From: Serpens gallinarum
Lineage (GTDB): Bacteria > Pseudomonadota > Gammaproteobacteria > Pseudomonadales > Pseudomonadaceae
Direction: 5' to 3'
NCBI RefSeq assembly: GCF_014836765.1
Contig: NZ_JACSQG010000001.1
Coordinates: 616,896 to 680,895 of the forward strand
DNA length: 64,000 bases
The translations under genes and the position numbers were made by a program. This document shows positions 50,416 through 58,812 of this stretch, piece by piece (the first letter of the stretch is position 1; every line of letters starts with the position of its first letter). The notes under the pieces were generated by a model, which worked only from the letters and a program-made list of their open reading frames with translations, did not search any database and was not told where the DNA came from.

Positions 50416-50622
50416 TCAGGGCTTGGCTAGATAACCGGGCAGTTCCTCTATCCGCTTAATCCAACCTTCAATGTGGCTGTACGGTCTTAGATCCACATCG
50501 CCTTCCGGGGCTAGCGCGACGTAAGGGTAGACCGCGCAATCCGCAATCGGGGGCCGACCAATCGCAAGCCAGTCATTTCGCTCTAGGTGTTTTCGGTCGA
50601 TGGGGTTTAGCAGAGGCTGAAG
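50416..50622 (-). pseudogene. 3' fragment of a glutathione S-transferase gene
   Basis: A minus-strand frame of 68 residues ends at TGA (50416) and reads WLAIGRPPIADCAVYPYV followed by LAPEGDVDLRPYSHIEGW. This is the end of the helical domain of beta-class GSTs. An in-frame stop precedes it and the thioredoxin domain is missing, so only the last third of a gene remains. It lies beside the MITE-like element. Confidence 0.8.
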
Positions 50623-50662
50623 TTATGCCGCGCTGGGCAGGCGAAAAGCAGATACAACGACT

Positions 50663-50687
50663 AAGGCCACCTTCGGGTGGCCTTTTA
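50663..50687 (+). terminator. Orphan rho-independent terminator
   Basis: The stem AAGGCCACC / GGTGGCCTT with a TTCG loop and TTTT follows no intact plus-strand gene. It is probably left over from a lost gene, or limits read-through into the malate dehydrogenase gene. Confidence 0.75.
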
Positions 50688-50758
50688 GCGTTTGGGGGTA
50701 ATACTTCTCTGCTCAGGTGGGCGTGTTGCTGGTGGCGCGAGCCGCAGGGAGGTGTGAA

Positions 50759-51688
50759 GTGAACAAGCTATCAATTGTGGGTGCCGGTTTGGTGGGTGAG
50801 GCGGCGGCTCTGATCATTGCCCGGGAAGAGCTTTGTCGTGAACTGATGTTGATTGATGTGCAGGGTGAATTGGCACAGGGCAAGGCGCTGGATGTCTGGC
50901 AGGCGGCAGTTGAGTCAGGTTCTGATACCAGGGTTTACGGCGGGTCCAACGCCGAAATGCTGCAGGATTCTGACCTGGTGGTCATTACGGCGGGTGTGCC
51001 CCGCAAGCCTGGGCAGTCGCGTCAGGATGTGTTGAGTATCAATCTGCCAATTCTCGATACCATCATGCGGGATATTAATCGTCATGCCCCGGAGGCGACG
51101 GTGTTGGTGGTGTCGAACCCGGTCGACGTGCTGACTTATCGGGCCTGGAGTCTCAGTGGACAGGGGCGCGACAGGGTGTTCGGTCAGGCAGGGGTGCTGG
51201 ATACGGCGCGCATGAAGTGTTTCATTGCCGAGGAGACAGGGTTTTCCGCTCGGGATATCACGGCGTTGGTGCTGGGAGGGCACGGCGATAGCATGGTGCC
51301 GCTGATGCGATACTGCGCGGTCGGTTCGGTGCCGTTGTCTCACTTCCTGTCCAGTCAGCAGATTGAGCGGATTGTGGAGCGCACACGTCAGGGGGGCGGC
51401 GAGATTCTGGGATTGAAGAAGGTGGGGAGCGCCTGCGATGCGCCGGGCGTGGCCATTGCGCAGATGGTGGATGCTATCGCCAATGGGCGAAACCGCATTT
51501 TGCCGGCGGTCGCGATTCTCGAGGGCGAGTACGGGCGAACAGGGATTGCCATGGGTGTCCCCTGTGTGCTGGCAGACAAGGGGATTGTGCGCGTGATCGA
51601 GTTGCCTCTGGATGCACAGGAGCAGGTGATGTTCGACCACTCTGCAGATCAGGTGGTGCGTGATATTGCTGAAATGAATGCATTGTGA
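50759..51688 (+). CDS. mdh: Malate dehydrogenase (LDH-like type)
   Basis: The 309-residue protein is an NAD-dependent 2-hydroxyacid dehydrogenase of the LDH/MDH family. It has the Rossmann motif SIVGAGLVGEAAAL, the catalytic His in VLGGHGDSMVPL and the mobile-loop AGVPRKPGQSRQDV. The Arg after VP at the specificity position points to malate, whereas lactate enzymes have Gln there. The GTG start at 50759 has a perfect GGGAGGT upstream. Its neighbours are gene remnants, so it sits in a reworked region. It would oxidise malate in the citric acid cycle alongside malate:quinone oxidoreductase. Confidence 0.88.
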   Translation: MNKLSIVGAGLVGEAAALIIAREELCRELMLIDVQGELAQGKALDVWQAAVESGSDTRVYGGSNAEMLQDSDLVVITAGVPRKPGQSRQDVLSINLPILDTIMRDINRHAPEATVLVVSNPVDVLTYRAWSLSGQGRDRVFGQAGVLDTARMKCFIAEETGFSARDITALVLGGHGDSMVPLMRYCAVGSVPLSHFLSSQQIERIVERTRQGGGEILGLKKVGSACDAPGVAIAQMVDAIANGRNRILPAVAILEGEYGRTGIAMGVPCVLADKGIVRVIELPLDAQEQVMFDHSADQVVRDIAEMNAL

Positions 51689-51737
51689 GCGGGGGTATGC
51701 GAGGGGCTTTGGGGCGCAACGAGATTCGTCTCCCGGG

Positions 51738-51975
51738 AAGAAGAGTAACTGAGGTCTAGCCGAAGCGCCCAAACGGACCCCAGTAAACAGCACGAAGACC
51801 GCAGCCAGGGTTATCACCCCGCCGATTTGCTCGGCCACTCGCATGGCGATGGGCGAGGTCACTGATTTCGGCGTCAGCTCATCAGCATCATGCGCTCAAC
51901 GCCAGGCCAAGCCAGCGCCACGCCCAGCGCGGTGGCAAAGGCGCCGGCCCAGAGTGAACAGCGTCGGCAAGAGGC
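51738..51975 (-). pseudogene. Truncated, frameshifted lrgB-like fragment
   Basis: On the minus strand the sequence reads TPKSVTSPIAMRVAEQIGG then ITLAAVFVLFTGV, matching the intact lrgB at 24754 (LAPKSVTSPIAMLVAEQIGG). Upstream residues FATALGVALAWPGVERMMLM continue the match in another frame, so at least one frameshift is present. The N- and C-terminal thirds are gone. It lies between the malate dehydrogenase and hydroxylase genes. Confidence 0.72.
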
Positions 51976-51989
51976 TGCGAAGAAGCATA

Positions 51990-53132
51990 TTAACGGGGCG
52001 TAGAGGCCGCGGATGTAGGAATTAACTGCTCGGCTACAACGCTGAGATTGTTCAGCAGATCTGCGGAATCCTTCTCGATCCGCTTGTGCAAAAAGATGCG
52101 GTTGGCCAGGCGACCGAATAGGTGAGAGAAACGGTACTCCAGCGTGCGAGTGAATCGAGTTTTCGTCGAAATCGTACTGCATTCGTAGGTCATAAACATG
52201 ACCAGGCCGTATCTCCCGCGCGCCCGCGCTTTCCAGCGCTGTCCTGGAACGTATTCGATGACATCCCAGATTAGATGGCCGGCGCGGCCGCCTGTGTATG
52301 CAAAATGGGCTCCGGCAGAGAGGACACCGCTGGGGCCTTTGATAGACACCGGATAGTGATGCCATTCGTGCCAACGTGTCGGAACGGCCAGATAGCTCAG
52401 CACCCGTTCTTGCGAACGGTTGATATCGATATGGTGCTGCATGGAGATCATCTTGTTGCCTTCTTCATACCCCTCTTTTTCCCAGTAGAGCGTCCCGTAT
52501 ATCCAGTCCCAGAGTGGAAACACGATGTTGAAATTGAATGTATGCATCAAGTCGCGAGCGTGGTGCAGTTCGTGTAACCGCCGCATATGGCGGACCCATG
52601 GCAGCTTCGAGAGGGGGTGTTGTTCTGGAAGGTGTTCGCAAGCATGCAATGTTTCGTAGGCGAGATAGCCGAGCAGCAGCGTTCCGCTAAAAAGGGCTGC
52701 CACATTGATATTCCAATGGCTCAGCACCCAATAACTCGCCAGGGTGACCGCTGCAAACACGACTATCAGCCAGGCCGGGAACAAAATAACCCGCCAATCT
52801 CTGGCGCCTTCATAGCTCATCTGTCCGTAAGTGAAGAAGCTGTGGTGATCGCCGGTATGGCGTTGATAAAACATCTTGCTGAAACGACGTTTGACGTGGC
52901 CCAGATTTTTATGAATTTTGTACTCACCCCAGTTTTGAAGAAGTAGTGCCACCGGCACCGCCAGCCACTCCCAGGACTTGATGCCCTCGGTCCGACTCCA
53001 AAGAAATGCGATGCAAAGCGCGCCGAACAGAAAAACAAAGCCGCCATGCAGCCAGGCGCTGTAGCGGGGATTGATGCTCGCGCGATACCGCGCACGAAAG
53101 CCGGTCGTATCGAACTGCATATCCGTATCCAT
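51990..53132 (-). CDS. Fatty acid hydroxylase/sterol desaturase domain fused to an SRPBCC domain
   Basis: With the start at 53132 the protein has 380 residues. The first 230 contain membrane helices and the His clusters of a di-iron hydroxylase: HKNLGH, RHTGDHHSF, HACEHL and LHELHHARD. Residues about 240-380 look like an SRPBCC/START-like lipid-binding domain (HHIDINRSQERVLSYLAVP, ending in RIEKDSADLLNNLS). The two parts are read as one frame, which is an unusual fusion: it could oxidise a lipid or isoprenoid that the second domain holds (inference). An ATG at 53171 is possible but overlaps a likely LysR site. Confidence 0.8.
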   Translation of the reverse strand: MDTDMQFDTTGFRARYRASINPRYSAWLHGGFVFLFGALCIAFLWSRTEGIKSWEWLAVPVALLLQNWGEYKIHKNLGHVKRRFSKMFYQRHTGDHHSFFTYGQMSYEGARDWRVILFPAWLIVVFAAVTLASYWVLSHWNINVAALFSGTLLLGYLAYETLHACEHLPEQHPLSKLPWVRHMRRLHELHHARDLMHTFNFNIVFPLWDWIYGTLYWEKEGYEEGNKMISMQHHIDINRSQERVLSYLAVPTRWHEWHHYPVSIKGPSGVLSAGAHFAYTGGRAGHLIWDVIEYVPGQRWKARARGRYGLVMFMTYECSTISTKTRFTRTLEYRFSHLFGRLANRIFLHKRIEKDSADLLNNLSVVAEQLIPTSAASTPR

Positions 53133-53169
53133 CCAGTCGAGGAATTGACAGGACAATATTGCACGAAGC

Positions 53170-53183
53170 ATTATTTTTCTAAT
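53170..53183. promoter_or_regulatory. Candidate LysR-type binding site
   Basis: ATTATTTTTCTAAT has 4-bp inverted arms ATTA / TAAT and contains the T-N11-A pattern of LysR sites. It lies between the hydroxylase-SRPBCC gene and the divergent LysR gene, 25 bases before the latter. Confidence 0.5.
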
Positions 53184-53207
53184 GGATATTAAGAAAGAGA
53201 TTTATTC

Positions 53208-54116
53208 GTGATTACGAATTTGCGTCAGATCGATTTGAACCTGCTCCTGGTGTTTGACGCACTGATGCAGGAGCAAAACCTCTCACGAGCTGCCGTGCGG
53301 TTGCACCTGAGCCAATCAACCGTTAGCAACGCTCTGGCTCGCTTGCGCAATCAACTCGGTGAGCCGCTGTTCCAGCGCACCTCACGAGGGATGGTGCCTA
53401 CCCCGCAGGCGCACGCCATCTATGGGCCGGTTCGCCAAGCGTTGCATTTGCTGCGTATCGGACTGGGGCCGCAGGAAGAGATTGATGTCGAAAGCGATTT
53501 AACCTTTCGGGTGTCGATGAATGACTATGCGCAGGCGGTGTTTCTGCCAGGTGTACTTTCGAGGTTGCATGCCGTAGCGCCGCGGTTGGTGCTTTCTGTG
53601 CACTCGGACGATGCGGACATTTTGGTCAAGCGCCTGGGGACCGGCGAGTTGGATCTGGCGATCGACTATTTGCACTTCGACGACGACGAATTGAGATACG
53701 AGCCATTACGTGAGGAAGAGCTCGTGGTTATTGCCAGTTCGAATCACCGCGAGATCGAGGGGCAATTGACCCTATCGCAATACCAGAACTCCTATCACGT
53801 CTCGGTTCATCCCCGTGCCGGCCGTGGCTCACCCCTGGAGATCGTTCTGGGCTCTGCCAAGGTTCAACGAAAGGTGCAGCTATTCGTTCCTCATTATCTG
53901 GCGATCCCATCAGTTGTCTCGCAAACTCATTTGCTGGGAACCGTGCCCAAACCACTCGCCGAGCACTTTGCGCGACAGTACTCCTTGCAAGTTTTTCCCT
54001 TCCCGTTGGCCATGTCGCCCGTTCAGGTCAGCCTGATCTGGCACAGGCAGCAAGATGCATCCGTCGGACTTAAGTGGTTGCGAAAGCAGCTCTCCGCGAT
54101 AACAAACCCCGAATGA
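53208..54116 (+). CDS. LysR family transcriptional regulator
   Basis: The 302-residue protein has a winged HTH (residues 1-65, LDALMQEQNLSRAAVRLHL is typical in shape: FDALMQEQNLSRAAVRLHLS) and a periplasmic-binding-protein-like effector domain. It resembles the NodD/NahR/LinR branch (RQIDLNLLLVFDAL). The start is GTG with aagaaagaga upstream. It is divergent from the hydroxylase-SRPBCC gene with a short gap and a LysR-type site, so it probably controls that gene. Confidence 0.93.
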   Translation: MITNLRQIDLNLLLVFDALMQEQNLSRAAVRLHLSQSTVSNALARLRNQLGEPLFQRTSRGMVPTPQAHAIYGPVRQALHLLRIGLGPQEEIDVESDLTFRVSMNDYAQAVFLPGVLSRLHAVAPRLVLSVHSDDADILVKRLGTGELDLAIDYLHFDDDELRYEPLREEELVVIASSNHREIEGQLTLSQYQNSYHVSVHPRAGRGSPLEIVLGSAKVQRKVQLFVPHYLAIPSVVSQTHLLGTVPKPLAEHFARQYSLQVFPFPLAMSPVQVSLIWHRQQDASVGLKWLRKQLSAITNPE

Positions 54117-54141
54117 ATCTGAGGGCAACGTTTGCTTTTGG

Positions 54142-54359
54142 CTAGTTCACTTTCCCGATACTCCACTTGAAAATCAGTGGCTTGCCCTCGATGGCGGTGA
54201 GCTCGACATTAGCAGTCACTTCCATCTCAATCGGCGTAGCGGGCGACGTGGCTGACATGGACATGGATGCCCACCGTGCGCTGCGCCGTCGAGAGGAACG
54301 GGTGCAGCCCCTCAACGAAGGATTCGCTGTGGGTGAGTCCCACTGACAGGGGCACTCAT
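54142..54359 (-). pseudogene. Frameshifted and shortened thioesterase gene
   Basis: Pieces of a FlK-like hotdog thioesterase occur in three frames: VGLTHSESFVEG and AQRTVGIHVHVSHVA in one, ATPIEMEVTANVELTAIEG in another. A one-base shift lies near the ATG (54359) and another at HVA/ATPIEM, and the middle of the domain is missing. Its ATG overlaps the stop of the methyltransferase gene (ATGA), so it was once the last gene of that operon. Confidence 0.72.
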
Positions 54360-55114
54360 AATTGTCCAATCCTCATGTTGATGGGCCAAGTGATCGAGTG
54401 CCGGATCGCGCGGTCACCCCATAGCTCGGCGAGGTCTGTGGCGAAGCGATGAAGGACTTCCTCTCGCCCGGATTCCTTGGCGCTGCGCACCGCCGACCAG
54501 GTGGAGACATAGCCGAGGAACTCTTCGAGGCACCACTCGAGGTGAATGGCGATCGAGGGGCCTTCCAATTCGGTAAAGGGAAAATCGAGGGTTGCGTAGC
54601 CGCTGTCCACCAGCTTGCGTTCGGCGGGCCAGTACGGGCCGATCTCGTGGCAGTAGAACTGCTCGAAGCGAGCCCCCAGCGGGCCGCCCAGGCACAGCAC
54701 GCCATAACTGATCAGCGCCAGAATCGCATTCGGTACCGCCACCCGGCGGGCCTCGCTATAAAACTTGGGCAGGTCGAACCAGTGCGCAGCCTGTGCGGCA
54801 GTAATCAGGCTGGCACAGCGGCCTGGAAGCGGCAGGGCTTCCGCCGGTGCACTGTCGTAGCTCACGTTTTCCTGCGGCACGGCGTGGGTGATCTGATCCC
54901 CACTGGGATCGAGCCCGACCACCGTGCTGAAATGCGCGGCGAGGTGTTTGGTCAGTTGACCGTTACCGCACCCGACATCGACCGCGAGCCTCCTGTCAGG
55001 GGCCACCGAGGCCAGGTAGGCCGCCAGCTCCGGCGGGTACTCCGGCCTGAAGCGCGCGTAGGCCTGCCCACCCTGCTCAAACCAGTTTTTCAGTGTTGTG
55101 GCGGAGCTATTCAT
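54356..55114 (-). CDS. Class I SAM-dependent methyltransferase
   Basis: The 252-residue protein has the SAM-binding motif AVDVGCGNGQLTKHL near residue 45 and the later motifs VGLDPSGDQI and ITAAQAAHWF. It resembles small-molecule methyltransferases of the ubiE/trans-aconitate group, but the substrate is unknown. Its start overlaps the end of the MarR gene by eight bases, so the two are translationally coupled and under the same operator. Confidence 0.9.
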   Translation of the reverse strand: MNSSATTLKNWFEQGGQAYARFRPEYPPELAAYLASVAPDRRLAVDVGCGNGQLTKHLAAHFSTVVGLDPSGDQITHAVPQENVSYDSAPAEALPLPGRCASLITAAQAAHWFDLPKFYSEARRVAVPNAILALISYGVLCLGGPLGARFEQFYCHEIGPYWPAERKLVDSGYATLDFPFTELEGPSIAIHLEWCLEEFLGYVSTWSAVRSAKESGREEVLHRFATDLAELWGDRAIRHSITWPINMRIGQL

Positions 55115-55598
55115 CGTTGGTGCCTCCCGCTGCGAGGTTCTGCTTGATATGAGTCAGCCGCTGCGAGAAACCTTGTCGCTCCAACGCTCTGGCCGTGTCC
55201 TTCAGCACAGAGCGCAGCGGGTAGCCGATTTCTTCTTCAAGCTGCTCGATGACGTTGAAGGTCGCGGTCCAGTGCGAGCTCAGCTTCGCCATCAGTTCCT
55301 TTCCGACCGGTGTCAGCTGGATAACGCTCTTGCGAGCATCCTCGCCGCGCTGGCGGGAAATCACTCCGTCAGCTTCCATGTGGCCGACTGTCTGGCTGAT
55401 GGCGCTCTGGGTCAGATGGGTACATGTGGTGATCTCCGTAACCGTCTGCGCGCCCGAACGGATGGCTCGCAGCACAGGGGTATAGCGTGCCCGGTAGTTC
55501 AGGCCCATCTGCTGGTAATGCTCCTCGGCCCCGAACTCCACCAACTCCGATACATAACGCAGCAGTTCGCCCAGGCCGGGCTCGTTGTTTCTGTTCAT
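55107..55598 (-). CDS. MarR family transcriptional regulator
   Basis: The 163-residue protein has a winged HTH with TVTEITTCTHLTQSAISQTV as recognition region and EADGVISRQRGEDARKSV as wing. MarR proteins usually repress their own operon and respond to phenolic or other small ligands. A perfect inverted repeat lies 30 bases upstream. It drives the methyltransferase gene and the decayed thioesterase gene. Confidence 0.92.
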   Translation of the reverse strand: MNRNNEPGLGELLRYVSELVEFGAEEHYQQMGLNYRARYTPVLRAIRSGAQTVTEITTCTHLTQSAISQTVGHMEADGVISRQRGEDARKSVIQLTPVGKELMAKLSSHWTATFNVIEQLEEEIGYPLRSVLKDTARALERQGFSQRLTHIKQNLAAGGTNDE

Positions 55599-55627
55599 GG
55601 CGGCGCCTCCGACAGTTGGGAGTTAAT

Positions 55628-55645
55628 TACATTAGCTGTAATGTA
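55628..55645. promoter_or_regulatory. Operator of the MarR operon
   Basis: TACATTA-GCTG-TAATGTA is a perfect inverted repeat with 7-bp arms, 30 bases upstream of the marR-type gene. Size and placement fit a MarR-family autoregulatory site. Confidence 0.7.
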
Positions 55646-56008
55646 CTTTGCAAGTCGTCCCGCCTTCCAGGATCGGCCCCGCTAAGGCGGAGAGTGGAGT
55701 GCGCCAAAATGACAGGTCGGCCGATTAAGTGTTTGGACCTGCCGAGGGCTCAACATCAAGGGGATGTGCGATGGCAGCGAGCCGGCAGGCGTTTGATGCG
55801 GGCGATAGCTGATCGATATTGAAGTAAATGAGGCGCCACAGCCTGACGCGGCGCTGTCAGCGCAGCCTGATCCTCGTTGCATTTCAATTTGCGAACGAAC
55901 TTTCCCAGCCTGGGGTTGAAGACCGCGTTGGTCAGGAAGCGACATGCTCTGTAACGCTCAAGGCAAGTTGCGCGGCTAGAATCGAGATCAGTCCCGTGGA
56001 GATTCAAG
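55646..56008. other. Intergenic stretch between MarR operon and VOC gene
   Basis: About 360 bases. Minus-strand frames of 60-100 codons exist but resemble no family I know. It must contain the promoter of the VOC gene, not located. Confidence 0.35.
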
Positions 56009-56488
56009 ATGATCAATAAAAATACGGTCTGTCTCTGGTACGACGGCACTGCGTTGGATGCTGCGACGTTCTACGCCGAGACGTTTCCGGATAGCGCGGT
56101 GGGTGCTGTCCATTGCGCCCCTGGCGATTATCCCGCAGGCAAGCAGGGTGATGTTCTGACTGTCGAATTCACGGTCATGGGCATCCCTTGCCTCGGGCTG
56201 AACGGAGGGGCGATGTTCAAGCACAGCGAGGCTTTCTCGTTCCAGGTTGCGACCAACGACCAAGCCGAGACGGACCGCTTGTGGAGCGCGATTGTTGGAA
56301 ACGGTGGCCAGGAAAGCGCATGCGGTTGGTGCAAGGACAAATGGGGCCTGTCGTGGCAGATCACTCCGCGCGTTCTGACGGCCGCGATTACCAACCCTGA
56401 TCGAGCGGCCGCCAAGCGCGCGTTCGAAGCGATGATGGGTATGCAAAAGATCGATATCGCTGCAATCGAAGCTGCACTGAAGGGTTAA
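56009..56488 (+). CDS. VOC family protein, PhnB/3-demethylubiquinone methyltransferase-like fold
   Basis: The 159-residue protein has the glyoxalase/VOC fold of the group wrongly named 3-demethylubiquinone-9 3-methyltransferase. Landmarks are VCLWYDGTALDAATFYAETF at the start and CGWCKDKWGLSWQITPRVL at the end. These proteins are common and their substrates are unknown. The ribosome site is gtggaga. Its last bases overlap the end of the integrase remnant on the other strand. Confidence 0.9.
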   Translation: MINKNTVCLWYDGTALDAATFYAETFPDSAVGAVHCAPGDYPAGKQGDVLTVEFTVMGIPCLGLNGGAMFKHSEAFSFQVATNDQAETDRLWSAIVGNGGQESACGWCKDKWGLSWQITPRVLTAAITNPDRAAAKRAFEAMMGMQKIDIAAIEAALKG

Positions 56489-56865
56489 GCAGCGGCCTTA
56501 CCGTAAACAGCCATACGGCTTGGCCTGCACTCGCTCACACAAAACGCCGCCCAGTCATTCATCAATGCCGGCGCTTCTCCAGCAGATCGGAGCGCGAGTA
56601 AGCGGCTTCGGTCTGGTTGCGCTCAAGGCCAGTTCACAGACTTCACGCGGATAGTGGGTGAACTCGTTGGGCCGAGTGGGTCGGTGCCTGGGATCAGCAT
56701 TCCGCATCGCTCAGTGGCGAGTTTGCGGGCCTCGGCGAGAGAAATGATGGGTAGGGCCCCAACCGCATTTCCCGTCTCCCTCGTGCTCGGAAGCCGGCTT
56801 TGCTTATCTGCAGATACAGGCCGTTGCCACCACCAATGATCTTCCCGAAATAGACGCCCCTTGGA
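56485..56865 (-). pseudogene. Integrase scar: ends of a tyrosine recombinase gene with the core deleted
   Basis: Minus-strand frames show the N-terminal arm-binding domain (GNGLYLQISKAG, REMRLGPYPS, SLAEARKLATE, CGMLIPGTDPL) followed at once by the C-terminal end (NEFTHYPREVCELAL, ERNQTEAAYSRSDLLEKRR, ALMNDWAAFCV). The catalytic core of about 250 residues between them is missing, and several frameshifts are present. The pattern is that of P4-type (DUF4102) integrases, so a genomic island was probably once integrated here. Confidence 0.8.
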
Positions 56866-56962
56866 GTGAGGGGAACACCAGGTGAGTGCTACGTTTGGAG
56901 AGACCTTGGTCGGAAGGGCAAGCTAAGCTGTCAGTTCGAGAGCGCTCTTTCTCGGAGTCTTT

Positions 56963-57418
56963 ATGAAAAAGCCTATTGTTCCCCTCGTAGCTTCACTCCT
57001 TTCTGTGTGTTGTCTTTATGCGACTGCCCAGACAGTGTCACCACTAAAAGGGCAGTCTCAGGAAACCATGCAGCAAGACATGAGTGCCTGCCAGACTCAA
57101 GCAGGCACTACGAGCAGCGCGAGCACAGACAGCTCCCAGTCTGGAGGACGCGCCCGAGGGGCTGCGAAGGGCGCGGTAGCCGGTGCCGTGGTCAACGATG
57201 TGCGCGCAAGTCAGAATTCGAATGCCTATGACCGGCTGGATTCGGATACCAAACAGGAATACCGCCAGAGTCAGTCCAAGGATGCCGCAAAAACAGGCAT
57301 GGTCGTAGGTGGATCCCGGCAGCGCCAGGATCGCCGAAACACACGGCAGGACAGTGCTGCCAATGCATCCGCCTACAGTACGTGCCTGCAGCAACGTGGC
57401 TATCAGGTCACTCCCTGA
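56963..57418 (+). CDS. Exported glycine-zipper protein
   Basis: The 151-residue protein has a signal peptide (cleaved near ATAQ) and a glycine-zipper-like helix GGRARGAAKGAVAGAVVND. The rest is Gln-, Ser- and Arg-rich, with two Cys residues (SACQTQ and STCLQQRGYQV) that may form a disulfide. Proteins of this kind occur widely in Pseudomonas envelopes without known function. The ribosome site is cggagt. Confidence 0.75.
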   Translation: MKKPIVPLVASLLSVCCLYATAQTVSPLKGQSQETMQQDMSACQTQAGTTSSASTDSSQSGGRARGAAKGAVAGAVVNDVRASQNSNAYDRLDSDTKQEYRQSQSKDAAKTGMVVGGSRQRQDRRNTRQDSAANASAYSTCLQQRGYQVTP

Positions 57419-57528
57419 ATCTGCAAGTCAAGTTTTAAACACCGACATCAGGGTCGAGAAATCCTTGCCTGCGAGCAAGCCGGCAGCAAAGCAATGTACG
57501 ACGAGTCGGTTTAACGCAGGAGAGCACC

Positions 57529-58812
57529 ATGGCTCAACAAGCGACTGACAGCGGCGCTGCTGCAGTATTAGCGAACTTGAACGCGCTGTTGCCTGATCTG
57601 GAATCCCTGTACAAGGACGTTCATGCCCACCCCGAGTTATCGATGCAGGAGACGCGCACCGCGGGCATCGCTGCCGAGCGGTTGCGTGCGGCCGGGTACG
57701 AAGTCACCACCGGGGTGGGTGGCACCGGTGTCGTGGGACTGCTGCGCAATGGCAGCGGGGCGACAGTGATGCTGCGGGCGGACATGGATGCGCTGCCGAT
57801 TGCCGAGAGCACCGGGCTGGATTACGCCAGCCAGGTCACTAGCCAGGATGCCGAGGGCAATACGGTGCCGGTGGGGCATATGTGCGGTCACGATATCCAC
57901 GTCGCCTGGCTGATCGGTGCCGCCAGCCTGCTGGCTCAGGCTCGCAATGCCTGGCAGGGAACACTGATGGTGGTATTCCAGCCGGGCGAGGAGACGGCGG
58001 AAGGTGCGCAGGCCATGCTCGATGACGGTCTGCTCGAACGCTTCCCGGCCCCGGATGTGGTGCTGGGCCAGCACGTCATGGTCGGTCCTGCCGGCAGTGT
58101 GGCGGGCAGCGCCGGACCGATTACCTCGGCGGCGGACAGCCTGCAGATCCGCTTGTTCGGGCGTGGCGCCCATGGTTCGATGCCCCAGGCGAGTGTCGAC
58201 CCCATCGTCATGGCGGCATCCGTCGTTCTGCGTCTGCAGACCATCGTTTCCCGGGAAGTGGCTGCCACCGATGCGGCGGTGGTCACGGTGGGTGTGCTGC
58301 AAGCGGGTACCAAGGAAAACGTCATCCCGGATGAGGCCATCATCAAGCTCAACGTGCGTACCTTCGATCCCGGCGTGCGTGAGCATGTGCTGGCTGCGAT
58401 TGAGCGCATCGTTAATGCCGAGGCCGAGGCATCGGGAGCGCCGCGCAAACCGGAGATCACGCCGCTCGATCGCTACCCGCTGAACGTCAATGACGAAACC
58501 GCCAGCAACCGTATCGCCGAGGCGTTTCGTTGCCATTTCTCCACGGAGCGGGTCAGCCATACCGGGCCGGCACCGGCGAGCGAGGATTTTGGCTGCTTCG
58601 GCACAGCCTGGCAGGCACCCTCCGTGTACTGGTTCGTTGGCGGTACCGATCCACAGACCTGGGCCAGCGCAAAGGCAGAAGGCCGGCTGAATCAACTGCC
58701 GGTCAATCACAGCCCGGCATTCGCGCCGGTGTTGCACCCCACCCTGGCAACGGGAACCGAGGCAATGGTGGTCGGCGCCCTGGCCTGGCTGGGCCGACAT
58801 GACCACGATTGA
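57529..58812 (+). CDS. M20 family (M20D) metallo-amidohydrolase
   Basis: The 427-residue enzyme resembles hippurate hydrolases and N-acyl-amino acid deacylases. Metal-site motifs are HMCGHDIHVA and the catalytic Glu in FQPGEETAEG; the dimer-domain motif is GRGAHGSMPQ. It probably removes an acyl group from an amino acid or peptide. The ATG at 57529 has caggaga upstream. Its end overlaps the next gene by 14 bases. Confidence 0.93.
   Translation: MAQQATDSGAAAVLANLNALLPDLESLYKDVHAHPELSMQETRTAGIAAERLRAAGYEVTTGVGGTGVVGLLRNGSGATVMLRADMDALPIAESTGLDYASQVTSQDAEGNTVPVGHMCGHDIHVAWLIGAASLLAQARNAWQGTLMVVFQPGEETAEGAQAMLDDGLLERFPAPDVVLGQHVMVGPAGSVAGSAGPITSAADSLQIRLFGRGAHGSMPQASVDPIVMAASVVLRLQTIVSREVAATDAAVVTVGVLQAGTKENVIPDEAIIKLNVRTFDPGVREHVLAAIERIVNAEAEASGAPRKPEITPLDRYPLNVNDETASNRIAEAFRCHFSTERVSHTGPAPASEDFGCFGTAWQAPSVYWFVGGTDPQTWASAKAEGRLNQLPVNHSPAFAPVLHPTLATGTEAMVVGALAWLGRHDHD

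Noticed and set aside
55756-56049. Minus-strand frame of 97 codons between the MarR operon and the VOC gene
   Set aside because: No recognisable family; it overlaps the VOC start and promoter.
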